NCBI RefSeq assembly: GCF_000145275.1
Contig: NC_014393.1
Span: 4,774,001 to 4,838,000, forward strand
Length of the DNA stretch: 64,000 nt
Source of the DNA: Clostridium cellulovorans 743B
Lineage (GTDB): Bacteria; Bacillota; Clostridia; Clostridiales; Clostridiaceae
Direction of reading: 5' to 3'
Shown here: piece by piece, positions 1 to 7,749 of the stretch
Position numbering within the stretch: the stretch's first letter is position 1
Layout: each line of letters opens with the position of its first letter
The notes under the pieces: generated by a model
Databases searched by the model: none
The model's input: only the letters and a program-made list of their open reading frames with translations
Told to the model about the DNA's origin: nothing
Translations under genes and position numbers: made by a program

Positions 1-252
1 CTTTGCGTTCCAATTAATTTGCGGATATATAAAATACTCACTTAGTCCAAATTCATTTAGCTTCTCGATAGCTTGATTATGCTCATTTCTGCTAGCAATT
101 GATTGCAGTATTCCACGGTTATCTAGTTCCTTAATGATTTCAACTATTCCATCTCGTAATTCTATATGAGAATCTTCCAGTAGAACACCATTCCAAATAG
201 TATTATCTAAATCCCATACAACGCATTTAACTTTTTTAATGATATTACTCAT
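1..252 (-). CDS. fkbH: FkbH-like HAD-family protein (N-terminal part, runs off the window)
   Basis: Reverse reading from the ATG at 252 gives 84 open codons to the window edge. The HAD motif I, WDLDNTIWNG (residues ~13-22), supplies the DxDxT nucleophile segment. It is followed by VLLED, SIASRNEHN (motif II serine region) and YPQINWNAK, a run typical of FkbH-type proteins. FkbH enzymes load a glyceryl unit from 1,3-bisphosphoglycerate onto an ACP and dephosphorylate it, the first step to hydroxymalonyl- or methoxymalonyl-ACP. The gene starts 24 bp after the acyl-CoA dehydrogenase stop and follows dehydrogenase and ACP genes, the expected neighbours. The C-terminal part lies outside the window, so overall length is unknown. 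Confidence 0.88.
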   Translation of the reverse strand, partial: MSNIIKKVKCVVWDLDNTIWNGVLLEDSHIELRDGIVEIIKELDNRGILQSIASRNEHNQAIEKLNEFGLSEYFIYPQINWNAK

Positions 253-276
253 AATGTCACTCCCTTATTAAATCCT

Positions 277-1410
277 CTAGATAGATCTGAAGGCGTTATT
301 TGCAATTAATACTTCATGTATCTGAGTTGTTCCCTCAATAATTTCATTTACTCTTGCATCTCTGAAATAGCGTTCAACTCTATATTCATTAGAAACACCA
401 TTGCCACCATGAATTTGAATAGCATCACTTGTTATTTTAGTAAGCATAGTTGACGCAAAATATTTAACCACCCAAGTCTCCATTATAGAATCTGGATCGC
501 AGATATCCTTTAGATAGCCCGCCTTATAATATAGCTGTCTTGCTGCCTTTATATTGACTACCATTTCTGTTATCATCTTTTGTATTAATTGATTACCGTT
601 AATAGTAGAATTAAATTGTTGTCTTTCTTTCGCATATCTTAAGCTATCTTCTAAGGCTGCTTGAGCAACACCAACACAACCACATGCTACAGAATATCTT
701 CCATAATCAAGACATGAAAGAGCTACATGAGATAAACCAGTGCCAATTCTTCCTACAAGATTTTCTTTTGGGATTCTACAATTTTCAAGGGTTAATTCAG
801 CTATCATAGAAGCTCTTACCCCAAGTAATCCACTCATAGGCTTCTTAGAAAATCCTACTCTATCTTTCTCCACGATAAATGCAGTAGGCTTGTCTTCGCA
901 CTTAGCAAAAAGGATAAAGAAGTCTGCTATCTGACCCATTGTTATCCACTTTTTCTTTCCATTTATTACATAATCATCACCATCAGCTACAGCAGTAGCT
1001 TCAATACTTTTAGCATCACTACCTATTCTAGGTTCAGTTAATGCAAAAGCTCCTATAGCTTCACCTTTTGCCATCTTATTTAGCCAAGTATCACGCTGAG
1101 TTTCAGTCCCCCACCTAAGTAAAGCTAAAGCAGCCATTCCATGGACTGTAAGTAAATTTCTCATAGATGAACAGCCTTTGGCAAATTCCTCATTTAATAT
1201 TCCTAGAGTAATATTATCAAGGCCCATTCCATCATATTGTTTAGGAATCATAGCTCCTAAATAACCCTTCTCTGCTATTTTCTCTATTAGACTTGGCTCA
1301 GTACGTCCCAACCTATCATTTTCATCTGCAACAGGAATAATTGCTTCCTTTACAAAATCTTCAAATTCCTTTTGATATTTTATTTGCTCTGGAGTTAACT
1401 CAATAACCAA
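277..1410 (-). CDS. fkbI: FkbI-like acyl-CoA/acyl-ACP dehydrogenase
   Basis: A 377-aa flavoprotein of the acyl-CoA dehydrogenase superfamily, full length for the family. Visible features are the helical N-terminal domain, the FAD/substrate strand FALTEPRIGSDA (~residues 120-132), the middle beta domain, and the C-terminal IIEGTTQIHE segment carrying the catalytic-base glutamate. The TTG at 1410 is preferred over the TTG at 1428 because GAGGGGTGG sits just upstream of it. In the methoxymalonyl pathway FkbI oxidises an ACP-bound three-carbon unit. Its place between an ACP and fkbH, with short gaps, supports that role rather than fatty-acid beta-oxidation. A generic butyryl-CoA dehydrogenase is less likely given these neighbours. 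Confidence 0.85.
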   Translation of the reverse strand: MVIELTPEQIKYQKEFEDFVKEAIIPVADENDRLGRTEPSLIEKIAEKGYLGAMIPKQYDGMGLDNITLGILNEEFAKGCSSMRNLLTVHGMAALALLRWGTETQRDTWLNKMAKGEAIGAFALTEPRIGSDAKSIEATAVADGDDYVINGKKKWITMGQIADFFILFAKCEDKPTAFIVEKDRVGFSKKPMSGLLGVRASMIAELTLENCRIPKENLVGRIGTGLSHVALSCLDYGRYSVACGCVGVAQAALEDSLRYAKERQQFNSTINGNQLIQKMITEMVVNIKAARQLYYKAGYLKDICDPDSIMETWVVKYFASTMLTKITSDAIQIHGGNGVSNEYRVERYFRDARVNEIIEGTTQIHEVLIANNAFRSI

Positions 1411-1451
1411 TTTAATTCCACCCCTCAATTTATTAAAACCATAAAATAACT

Positions 1452-1688
1452 CTATTTAATTTTACTTTCTATTAACGTACAAATTGAATTTATACTCTTA
1501 AAGTTGTCAAAATCTAAATCTTCGTTACCGATTTGTAATCCAAATTCTTTTTCAACAAACATAACAAGCTGCATTGCAAATAAAGAATTTACAAATCCTA
1601 ATTCAAATATATTCTCATCGTCTGCTAACTCGTGTCCTCTAAAATACCTACCTAAAAATGCTTTTATTTTCTCTTTTCTTGCTTCCAT
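1452..1688 (-). CDS. fkbJ: FkbJ-like discrete acyl carrier protein
   Basis: A 78-aa acyl carrier protein. The ATG at 1688 is chosen because GGAGG lies 7 bases upstream; an earlier in-frame ATG at 1703 has no site of its own. The phosphopantetheine attachment serine is in ELGFVNSLFAMQ, where the usual DSL is replaced by NSL, a form seen in ACPs of the FkbJ/AsmJ type. Predicted helices follow the four-helix ACP plan, with acidic helix II. It lies 41 bp before the dehydrogenase start and would carry the glyceryl/hydroxymalonyl intermediate between FkbH, FkbK and FkbI. Confidence 0.85.
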   Translation of the reverse strand: MEARKEKIKAFLGRYFRGHELADDENIFELGFVNSLFAMQLVMFVEKEFGLQIGNEDLDFDNFKSINSICTLIESKIK

Positions 1689-1724
1689 ATTTCTTGCCTC
1701 CATTTTCTATATTTAAATTTTGTG

Positions 1725-2265
1725 CTAAATTGTATAATCGTAAAAACCTTTACCAGTTTTTCTTCCCTTTAGGTTTGCATCAACCATTTTCTTAAGTAAT
1801 GGGCAACACTTGAATTTAGGATCTTGATAACTTTCATATAGAACCTCAAGGGAATCTACTACTGTATCAAGACCTATAAGGTCTGCCGTCTCAAGAGGGC
1901 CCATTACATGTCCATAACACTTTTTGAATATTGCATCTACCTCTGCTGGAGCTGCTACTTGATCCTGCACGACGAATGCAGCTTCGTTCATAAATAAATG
2001 AGAAATTCTGTTTGATACAAATCCAGGCAAATCATTTACGATTATCATCTCTTTACCCATCTTTGAAAGTAGTTCCTTTGTTTTTTCAATTGTTTCTTCA
2101 GAAGTATAAAAACCTTTTATTGCTTCAACAGCAGTTTTTATATGCACCGGATTCATAAAATGTGTTCCTATAACTTTGTCTGGTCGTTTAGTCAATGATG
2201 CTATTTTAGTTATGGATATACAAGATGTATTAACTAAGAATAAACAACTTTCATTAGGACAATGA
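1725..2265 (-). pseudogene. fkbK: FkbK-like 3-hydroxyacyl-CoA dehydrogenase, 5'-truncated
   Basis: The C-terminal ~180 residues match 3-hydroxyacyl-CoA dehydrogenases: VNTSCISITKIA (end of the NAD domain), HFMNPV with the catalytic histidine, NDLPGFVSNRI with the conserved N/R, GPLETADLIGLD, and GRKTGKGFYDY at the end. The Rossmann GxGxxG half is missing. Upstream of about 2265 the frame continues only into unrelated sequence, exactly where a 33-bp att-like repeat begins. The intact enzyme would oxidise glyceryl-ACP to tartronate semialdehyde-ACP. The N-terminal half was not found elsewhere in this window, so the gene is broken by mobile-element insertion with deletion or rearrangement. Confidence 0.8.
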
Positions 2266-2289
2266 CATTGATACAATATAACGATGAAC
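2257..2289. repeat. att-like imperfect direct repeat, left copy
   Basis: A 33-bp sequence starting GGACAATGAC and ending AACGATGAAC, matching 27 of 33 positions of 3480-3512. Both share the near-palindromic core TTGATACAAT. The two copies bracket a single recombinase gene and the left one sits at the break in the fkbK-like gene, so they are the likely left and right ends (attL/attR) of a small element. Confidence 0.55.
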
Positions 2290-2304
2290 ACGGCAAAAGC
2301 GAAA

Positions 2305-2329
2305 AAGGGTGTGCATTTGCACACCCCTT
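2305..2329. terminator. bidirectional hairpin terminator
   Basis: An 11-12 bp inverted repeat (AAGGGTGTGCA, TT loop, TGCACACCCCTT) flanked by A-rich and AAAA sequence. It lies downstream of the 2423-3331 recombinase on the minus strand and could stop transcription from either side. Confidence 0.5.
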
Positions 2330-2422
2330 GAAAATACTGATAAATCTGCCATTTTTTTAAATCAAAGCCTCTTGCTTCTATATTTAATAACCATTTTTTC
2401 AGTCTGTTAATTAGGCTAATTT

Positions 2423-3331
2423 TTACTCTGGACTAGAGTATCGAGTCGACTTTCTCACAATGGTTCCATCCTCTGTCATCATAACATTACTTCTCTTTTG
2501 TCTCATTCGTTTTACTTCTTGAAATGTAGAAATTGAAATAATAGCTGGTCGATGTTCCTTTATGATTTTGATTAACATTCCTTCTCTAATTCTGATAGCA
2601 CCCGTATATCTCTCGTCATCAAGAATAACTTCGATACTACGTTTTGACCATTTATCATTTCCACGTGATGTCAAAATTTCCCTTTCTTCCAACTTCCTTT
2701 TGATTTTCAGAATACTATCTCCATCAAGGAACATATCATAAATCATTTTAACCACCTTAGCCTGTTCCTCATCAACTATCAGCTTTCCATCTTCATCACG
2801 CCTGTATCCATAAAACACTCTGTTATTCATTTTGGATTCTGGGTTTTCCCTCATTTTACTAATCCCCCACTTTATATTCAGGCTTTTGTCATCCGATTCC
2901 GCTTGTGCCACTCCACCAATTATTGCCAGCATTAATTCTGAATCTTTATCGAAAGAACTAACATTCTCATTTTGAAAAAATATCTCAACACCAATTTCTC
3001 TTAATTCCCGCACAGTTCGTAGTAAATATTCTGTATCTCTGTAAAACCGACTGACGGACTTAGTAATGATATAATCCACTTTTCCTGCTTTGCAATCTGC
3101 TTTCAGTCTCTCCATATTTTTCCGTTCATATTTTCCTCTGCCTGATGAGACATCAACATATACATCAAATAATTTCAAGTCAGGATTCTTGACAATATCA
3201 CTCATCAATTTTTCTACTTGATTGGCAAGGCTGTTCATCTGATCATCCTTTGATGAACTAACCCTGCAATATACTCCCGCTCTTTTTATTTTAGATCGTT
3301 TAGGCAAACTAACACTTTTCTCAATTTTCAT
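2423..3331 (-). CDS. Short large-type serine recombinase
   Basis: A 302-aa site-specific serine recombinase. The resolvase domain spans ~residues 15-160, with the nucleophile in YCRVSSSKDDQ, the arginine motif SVSRFYRD, and VAQAESDDKS at the start of helix E. A Recombinase domain follows (~165-270, GYRRDEDGK to WSKRSIEVILDDERYTG). The zinc-ribbon and coiled-coil domains of 500-aa relatives are missing; the protein ends in STRYSSPE. It is the only gene between the two att-like repeats, so it probably mobilises its own 1.2-kb cassette. The start ATG has only a weak ribosome site. Whether the protein is naturally short or C-terminally truncated cannot be decided here. Confidence 0.82.
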   Translation of the reverse strand: MKIEKSVSLPKRSKIKRAGVYCRVSSSKDDQMNSLANQVEKLMSDIVKNPDLKLFDVYVDVSSGRGKYERKNMERLKADCKAGKVDYIITKSVSRFYRDTEYLLRTVRELREIGVEIFFQNENVSSFDKDSELMLAIIGGVAQAESDDKSLNIKWGISKMRENPESKMNNRVFYGYRRDEDGKLIVDEEQAKVVKMIYDMFLDGDSILKIKRKLEEREILTSRGNDKWSKRSIEVILDDERYTGAIRIREGMLIKIIKEHRPAIISISTFQEVKRMRQKRSNVMMTEDGTIVRKSTRYSSPE

Positions 3332-3479
3332 ATCATTTTAACCATTCTATCGTTAAAAACAGGTGCATTGTTCTTTTTAAATTATAATGTTTATTAGGCT
3401 AAAATACAATGTTTCTTTTAAATCCATTGATTTTAAGGCATTTTTACAAAGTGTACATTTGCCTAATAATCATTTAGAA

Positions 3480-3512
3480 GGACGAAAACCTTGATACAAT
3501 TCAACGATGAAC
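3480..3512. repeat. att-like imperfect direct repeat, right copy
   Basis: The partner of 2257-2289 (27 of 33 identical), sharing the TTGATACAAT core and the AACGATGAAC end. Sequence to its right does not encode the missing half of the fkbK-like gene, so this side is not the original insertion flank or has been rearranged since. Confidence 0.55.
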
Positions 3513-3548
3513 CCCTTAGATTGAACACCCTATTTAATATAAGAAGAA

Positions 3549-3576
3549 AGCCGATTCGGTATTACCCAAATCGGCT
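3549..3576 (-). terminator. Terminator of the serine hydrolase remnant
   Basis: A perfect 8-bp stem (AGCCGATT/AATCGGCT) around a 12-nt loop. In the minus direction it is followed by TTTCTTCTT, 50 bp after the hydrolase stop codon. Confidence 0.55.
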
Positions 3577-3628
3577 GTGTCTCAAATACATATTAAATTG
3601 CTCAATTTTCTCGCGAAAACTGAAAGTT

Positions 3629-4388
3629 TCACTTCTCATTATCAAGTTCTAATAACAATTTTACACCTAATACAGTAGCTGGGACTCTATAATTCGGGGC
3701 GAGATTTGAAAGCACAACAACAGCTGTACCTGTTTCGGGATTAAAACCAAGATAGCTATTATAATTTCCTGTACCACCATTATGCCATATGATGTTATTC
3801 TTACTATCAAGAATCCAAGACATTCCTATCTCATCCATATGAATACCCATGGTTTTATACATTTCAGTTGATGCATTAATGCTTTTCAGGCTATTATGGC
3901 AATCTGAAAAATATGAATTATCTTCAAGTTGCATCTGTGCGTATAAAAGCATATCCTCAATATTTGATGTGACAGCTCCCGCTGACAAATATGCATCGCC
4001 TTCTTTCCAATCCCAATACTTTCCAAGGTCTCCGCTTTTATCAGAAATCTGTGTTGAGGTTAAACATAATTCATTTTGTGCAAAATCATTTAACAAGCTT
4101 GTATATTCCGTTTCATATACTGACTCAAGAACAAGTCCTAATACTGCATAACCATAATTAGAATATACGAAATCATAACTTGCTTTATTCATATTCAAGT
4201 TTCCTGCTTTGTCAGAAACCATTTCTTTTGTAACACCATAAAAATCATTTCTACCATTAAAAAAGTTAGAAACCATAGGACTTTCTAAATAATATCCTTT
4301 ATAGCCTGAAGTATGTGTCAATAGTTCCTCTATTGTTGGATATGTATTTCCTTCCGGTAAAGATAAATAGTTGTCTATTGTACAATCA
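3629..4388 (-). pseudogene. Class C beta-lactamase-fold serine hydrolase, 5'-truncated
   Basis: About 250 C-terminal residues of a penicillin-binding/class C beta-lactamase-fold esterase. Visible are YPTIEELLTHTSGY, the YSNYGYAVLG motif (Tyr-x-Asn triad element) and HNGGTGNYNSYLGFNP, the equivalent of the KTG strand. The N-terminal region with the SxxK nucleophile motif and any signal peptide is absent. The sequence joins the tnpV remnant directly at about 4385. The protein should therefore be inactive. It is a relic of a larger chromosomal or mobile gene cut by the tnpV/tet(O) element. Confidence 0.8.
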
Positions 4389-4751
4389 TTATTTGAGGAA
4401 CTGGGCGGCAAATACGAAAGGCAAGGGGATTATTTGATACCGTGCTTAACTGTACCCGCCGAAGAAGAACAGGCAATAGGCATCTGGGGGCAACGGCATT
4501 TAGATTATCTAAAACAGTACCGTAAAGTTACATACACCAATCTTCTTACAAGCGGCAGGCTAAACGCCTACCTTGCCGACATCAACAGACAGGCACAGGA
4601 ACGCTTTGAAAGGCTCATAGAGGGTATGAAACAGGCACAGGGCATAACGGAACAGCTAAAGGCAGAAAACGCCTTAGAATGGACAGGATGCCTCAATAAC
4701 ATAAGGGCTTGTGCGAGGGAGATTGTGGAAAAGGAAATTATTTTTGCATAA
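4386..4751 (+). pseudogene. tnpV: TnpV-like transposon protein lacking its start
   Basis: About 120 residues matching TnpV proteins of clostridial Tn4451-type elements: SLFEELGGKY, GIWGQRHLDYLKQYRK, YTNLLTSGRLNAYL, QAQERFERLIE and the end IVEKEIIFA. The role of TnpV in transposition is unclear. Homology begins two or three residues after the usual start and runs straight into the hydrolase remnant. No ATG or ribosome site is present and only a TTG at 4371 could open the frame. It is best read as the cut end of the element that brought in tet(O), although a TTG-started product cannot be excluded. Confidence 0.72.
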
Positions 4752-4764
4752 ACAGATGATTAGT

Positions 4765-4790
4765 GGCAGGGGGAAATCCTGCCGCTTTTT
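4765..4790 (+). terminator. Terminator after tnpV
   Basis: Stem GGCAGG/CCTGCC with a GGGAAAT loop, followed by GCTTTTT, 13 bp after the tnpV stop. It separates tnpV from the tet(O) promoter. Confidence 0.6.
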
Positions 4791-4808
4791 CTGCTTTAGT
4801 TTGTCAGC

Positions 4809-4837
4809 TTGACAAATAAAGGGTTAAGGAATATAAT
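4809..4837 (+). promoter_or_regulatory. tet(O) promoter
   Basis: A consensus sigma-A promoter: TTGACA at 4809-4814, a 17-bp spacer, and TATAAT at 4832-4837. Transcription would start just upstream of the leader peptide at 4870. Confidence 0.85.
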
Positions 4838-4869
4838 TAGATTCAGTATTATACAAGGAGTTAATAAAT

Positions 4870-4893
4870 ATGCGGCAAGGTATTCTTAAATAA
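4870..4893 (+). CDS. tet(O) leader peptide (7 aa)
   Basis: A short frame encoding MRQGILK, preceded by AAGGAG (4855-4860) at ribosome-site distance. It overlaps the left arm of a long pairing (4880-4897 with 4969-4982) upstream of the attenuator. This is the usual layout of tet(M)/tet(O)-type leaders, where ribosome behaviour on the leader decides read-through. Confidence 0.7.
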   Translation: MRQGILK

Positions 4894-5045
4894 ACTGTCA
4901 ATTTGATAGTGGGAACAAAAAGTAGCAGTCCCGTTTCACTTTTAATATGGGGCTTAGTTTTTTGTACCCAGTTTAAGAATACTTTTATCATGTAATTTTA
5001 TATGCCCGAAAACATATAAGTGTTTTGGGGCTATTGGAGTTATTT

Positions 5046-5082
5046 ACCCAGTGATAGGAGTATTTATCACTGGGTATTTTTA
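5046..5082 (+). terminator. tet(O) transcription attenuator
   Basis: A perfect 11-bp stem (ACCCAGTGATA/TATCACTGGGT) with an 8-nt loop, followed by ATTTTTAT, 36 bp before the tet(O) start. With the leader peptide and the upstream alternative pairing it forms the known type of drug-responsive attenuation control of ribosomal protection genes. Confidence 0.8.
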
Positions 5083-5117
5083 TGCCCTTTTTTGGGTGTT
5101 GATAGGAGGAAAATCAC

Positions 5118-7037
5118 ATGAAAATAATTAACTTAGGCATTCTGGCTCACGTTGACGCAGGAAAGACAACATTAACGGAAAGTTTATTGTATACCAGTGG
5201 TGCAATTGCAGAACTAGGGAGCGTAGATGAAGGCACAACAAGGACAGATACAATGAATTTGGAGCGTCAAAGGGGAATCACTATCCAGACAGCAGTGACA
5301 TCTTTTCAGTGGGAGGATGTAAAAGTCAACATTATAGATACGCCAGGCCATATGGATTTTTTGGCGGAAGTATACCGTTCTTTATCCGTATTAGACGGAG
5401 CAGTATTATTAGTTTCTGCAAAGGATGGCATACAGGCACAGACCCGTATACTGTTTCATGCACTACAGATAATGAAGATTCCGACAATTTTTTTCATCAA
5501 TAAAATTGACCAAGAGGGGATTGATTTGCCAATGGTATATCGGGAAATGAAAGCAAAGCTTTCTTCGGAAATTATAGTGAAGCAAAAGGTTGGGCAGCAT
5601 CCCCATATAAATGTAACGGACAATGACGATATGGAACAGTGGGATGCGGTAATTATGGGAAACGATGAACTATTAGAGAAATATATGTCAGGGAAACCGT
5701 TTAAAATGTCAGAACTGGAACAGGAAGAAAACAGGAGATTCCAAAACGGAACGTTATTTCCCGTTTATCACGGAAGCGCTAAAAACAATCTGGGGATTCG
5801 GCAGCTTATAGAAGTAATTGCCAGTAAATTTTATTCATCAACGCCTGAAGGTCAATCTGAACTATGCGGGCAGGTTTTTAAGATTGAATATTCAGAGAAA
5901 AGGCGGCGTTTTGTTTATGTGCGTATATATAGCGGAACATTGCATTTGAGGGATGTTATTAGAATATCTGAAAAAGAGAAAATAAAAATCACAGAGATGT
6001 ATGTTCCGACAAACGGTGAATTATATTCATCCGATACAGCCTGCTCTGGTGATATTGTAATTTTACCAAATGATGTTTTGCAGCTAAACAGTATTTTGGG
6101 GAACGAAATACTGTTGCCGCAGAGAAAATTTATTGAAAATCCTCTCCCTATGCTCCAAACAACGATTGCAGTAAAGAAATCTGAACAGCGGGAAATATTG
6201 CTTGGGGCACTTACAGAAATTTCAGATGGCGACCCTCTTTTAAAATATTATGTGGATACTACAACGCATGAGATTATACTTTCTTTTTTGGGGAATGTGC
6301 AGATGGAAGTCATTTGTGCCATCCTTGAGGAAAAATATCATGTGGAGGCAGAAATAAAAGAGCCTACTGTTATATATATGGAAAGACCGCTTAGAAAAGC
6401 AGAATATACCATCCACATAGAAGTCCCGCCAAATCCTTTCTGGGCTTCTGTCGGGTTGTCCATAGAGCCGCTCCCTATTGGAAGCGGAGTGCAGTATGAA
6501 AGCAGAGTTTCACTTGGATATTTAAATCAATCGTTCCAAAATGCGGTTATGGAGGGGGTTCTTTATGGCTGCGAGCAGGGGCTGTATGGATGGAAAGTGA
6601 CAGACTGTAAAATCTGTTTTGAATATGGATTGTATTATAGTCCTGTAAGTACCCCCGCAGACTTTCGGCTGCTTTCCCCTATCGTATTGGAGCAGGCTTT
6701 AAAAAAAGCAGGGACAGAACTATTAGAGCCATATCTCCACTTTGAAATTTATGCACCGCAGGAATATCTCTCACGGGCGTATCATGATGCTCCAAGGTAT
6801 TGTGCAGATATTGTAAGTACTCAGATAAAGAATGACGAGGTCATTCTGAAAGGAGAAATCCCTGCTAGATGTATTCAAGAATACAGGAACGATTTAACTT
6901 ATTTCACAAATGGGCAGGGAGTCTGCTTGACAGAGTTAAAAGGATACCAGCCAGCTATTGGTAAATTTATTTGCCAACCCCGCCGCCCGAATAGCCGTAT
7001 AGATAAGGTTCGGCATATGTTCCACAAGTTAGCTTAA
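5118..7037 (+). CDS. tet(O): Tet(O) tetracycline-resistance ribosomal protection protein
   Basis: A 639-aa translational GTPase related to EF-G, the exact length of Tet(O). The G1 motif AHVDAGKTT, G3 DTPGH and G4 NKID are present, as is the C-terminal domain IV/V run ending RRPNSRIDKVRHMFHKLA. By recall the residue pattern agrees with Tet(O) almost throughout and differs clearly from Tet(M) and Tet(W); small differences suggest a minor variant or mosaic allele. It binds the ribosome and dislodges tetracycline in a GTP-dependent way. AGGAGG lies 8 bases before the ATG, and a promoter, leader and attenuator lie upstream. No frameshift or lost motif is visible, so resistance is expected. Confidence 0.96.
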   Translation: MKIINLGILAHVDAGKTTLTESLLYTSGAIAELGSVDEGTTRTDTMNLERQRGITIQTAVTSFQWEDVKVNIIDTPGHMDFLAEVYRSLSVLDGAVLLVSAKDGIQAQTRILFHALQIMKIPTIFFINKIDQEGIDLPMVYREMKAKLSSEIIVKQKVGQHPHINVTDNDDMEQWDAVIMGNDELLEKYMSGKPFKMSELEQEENRRFQNGTLFPVYHGSAKNNLGIRQLIEVIASKFYSSTPEGQSELCGQVFKIEYSEKRRRFVYVRIYSGTLHLRDVIRISEKEKIKITEMYVPTNGELYSSDTACSGDIVILPNDVLQLNSILGNEILLPQRKFIENPLPMLQTTIAVKKSEQREILLGALTEISDGDPLLKYYVDTTTHEIILSFLGNVQMEVICAILEEKYHVEAEIKEPTVIYMERPLRKAEYTIHIEVPPNPFWASVGLSIEPLPIGSGVQYESRVSLGYLNQSFQNAVMEGVLYGCEQGLYGWKVTDCKICFEYGLYYSPVSTPADFRLLSPIVLEQALKKAGTELLEPYLHFEIYAPQEYLSRAYHDAPRYCADIVSTQIKNDEVILKGEIPARCIQEYRNDLTYFTNGQGVCLTELKGYQPAIGKFICQPRRPNSRIDKVRHMFHKLA

Positions 7038-7088
7038 CAGCTTGCAAAAGTCATATAAAATGAGATTTGAAAGGATTAGAGACTAATT

Positions 7089-7262
7089 ATGATGAAATGC
7101 GAATGGATATTGTGTCCTGTTTGTGGGAGCAAAACCCGTAATAAAATTAGGAAGGACACTGTTTTGGAGAATTATCCCCTTTATTGTCCAAAATGCAGAC
7201 AAGAAAGATTGATTAAAGTTGACAACTTGAAGATAACTGTCATCAAAGAGCCAGACGCTTAA
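7089..7262 (+). CDS. Cysteine-rich KTR-family zinc-binding protein
   Basis: A 57-aa protein (MMKCEWILCPVCGSKTR...), with two CxxC-type pairs, CPVC and CPKC, that would hold a zinc ion, and the KTR signature that names the family. A second ATG follows immediately. It lies 51 bp after tet(O), the usual place for this family in Clostridia, and is probably co-transcribed through to the terminator at 7268-7315. Its molecular role is not established; a ribosome or nucleic-acid contact is only a guess from the zinc ribbon. Confidence 0.85.
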   Translation: MMKCEWILCPVCGSKTRNKIRKDTVLENYPLYCPKCRQERLIKVDNLKITVIKEPDA

Positions 7263-7267
7263 GACGC

Positions 7268-7315
7268 AGAGCCGATGAAATTGTGGAACAATTCACGAAT
7301 CATCGGCTCTTTTTG
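7268..7315 (+). terminator. Terminator of the tet(O) operon
   Basis: An 11-bp perfect stem (AGAGCCGATGA/TCATCGGCTCT) with a 21-nt loop and a TTTTTG tail, five bases after the KTR stop codon. Confidence 0.85.
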
Positions 7316-7749
7316 TTTCGTATTTGAAAGAACAAACTCACCAAATAAAAAAAACGATATTCGGGTGGGTTATTTTGTTATACCCTAAATTACCCTCTGA
7401 ATTTGTTTTTAAATTTGGAGGGATTTTTTTATGTCCTTTTTTCGGGCAGTTATCTATCTGCTCATACGAAGCAAAATTTATCAATACATAGCATATCAGA
7501 GAACGGCAGGAAACCAGTTAAAAAAATTTCTGCCAGTGCAACGGTACTTCTCACCTTGAAAGTAGAAGTACAATCTCCATACAATAGAATTACTATTTCC
7601 TATAACCGTAAAGGTCACAGAGCCTTTGCGGTTTTTCTTTTGTCGATTTTTGTTGGAAAGTGCCGTAGGGCTGTTTCTGATATGCGGTGTCGTTCTCCGC
7701 CTCTCCATCTGGATTTTTTACATTTCAAAAATTCAGATGGGAGGTATTT
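7316..7749 (+). promoter_or_regulatory. Leader region of the sigma-like gene with two terminator hairpins
   Basis: No convincing gene lies between the tet(O) terminator and 7750. Two hairpins followed by T runs are visible in the plus direction: 7393-7430 (CCCTC...GAGGG, then seven T) and 7605-7636 (ACCGTAAAGG/CCTTTGCGGT, then TTTTT). Such stacked attenuators are typical of the control region of Tn916-like and related conjugative elements upstream of their sigma-like orf. Confidence 0.5.

Noticed and set aside
3332..3480. Missing N-terminal half of the fkbK-like dehydrogenase to the right of the small recombinase
   Set aside because: Reverse frames here and after 3512 show no GxGxxG or Rossmann-like sequence, so the half gene is not in this window next to the element.
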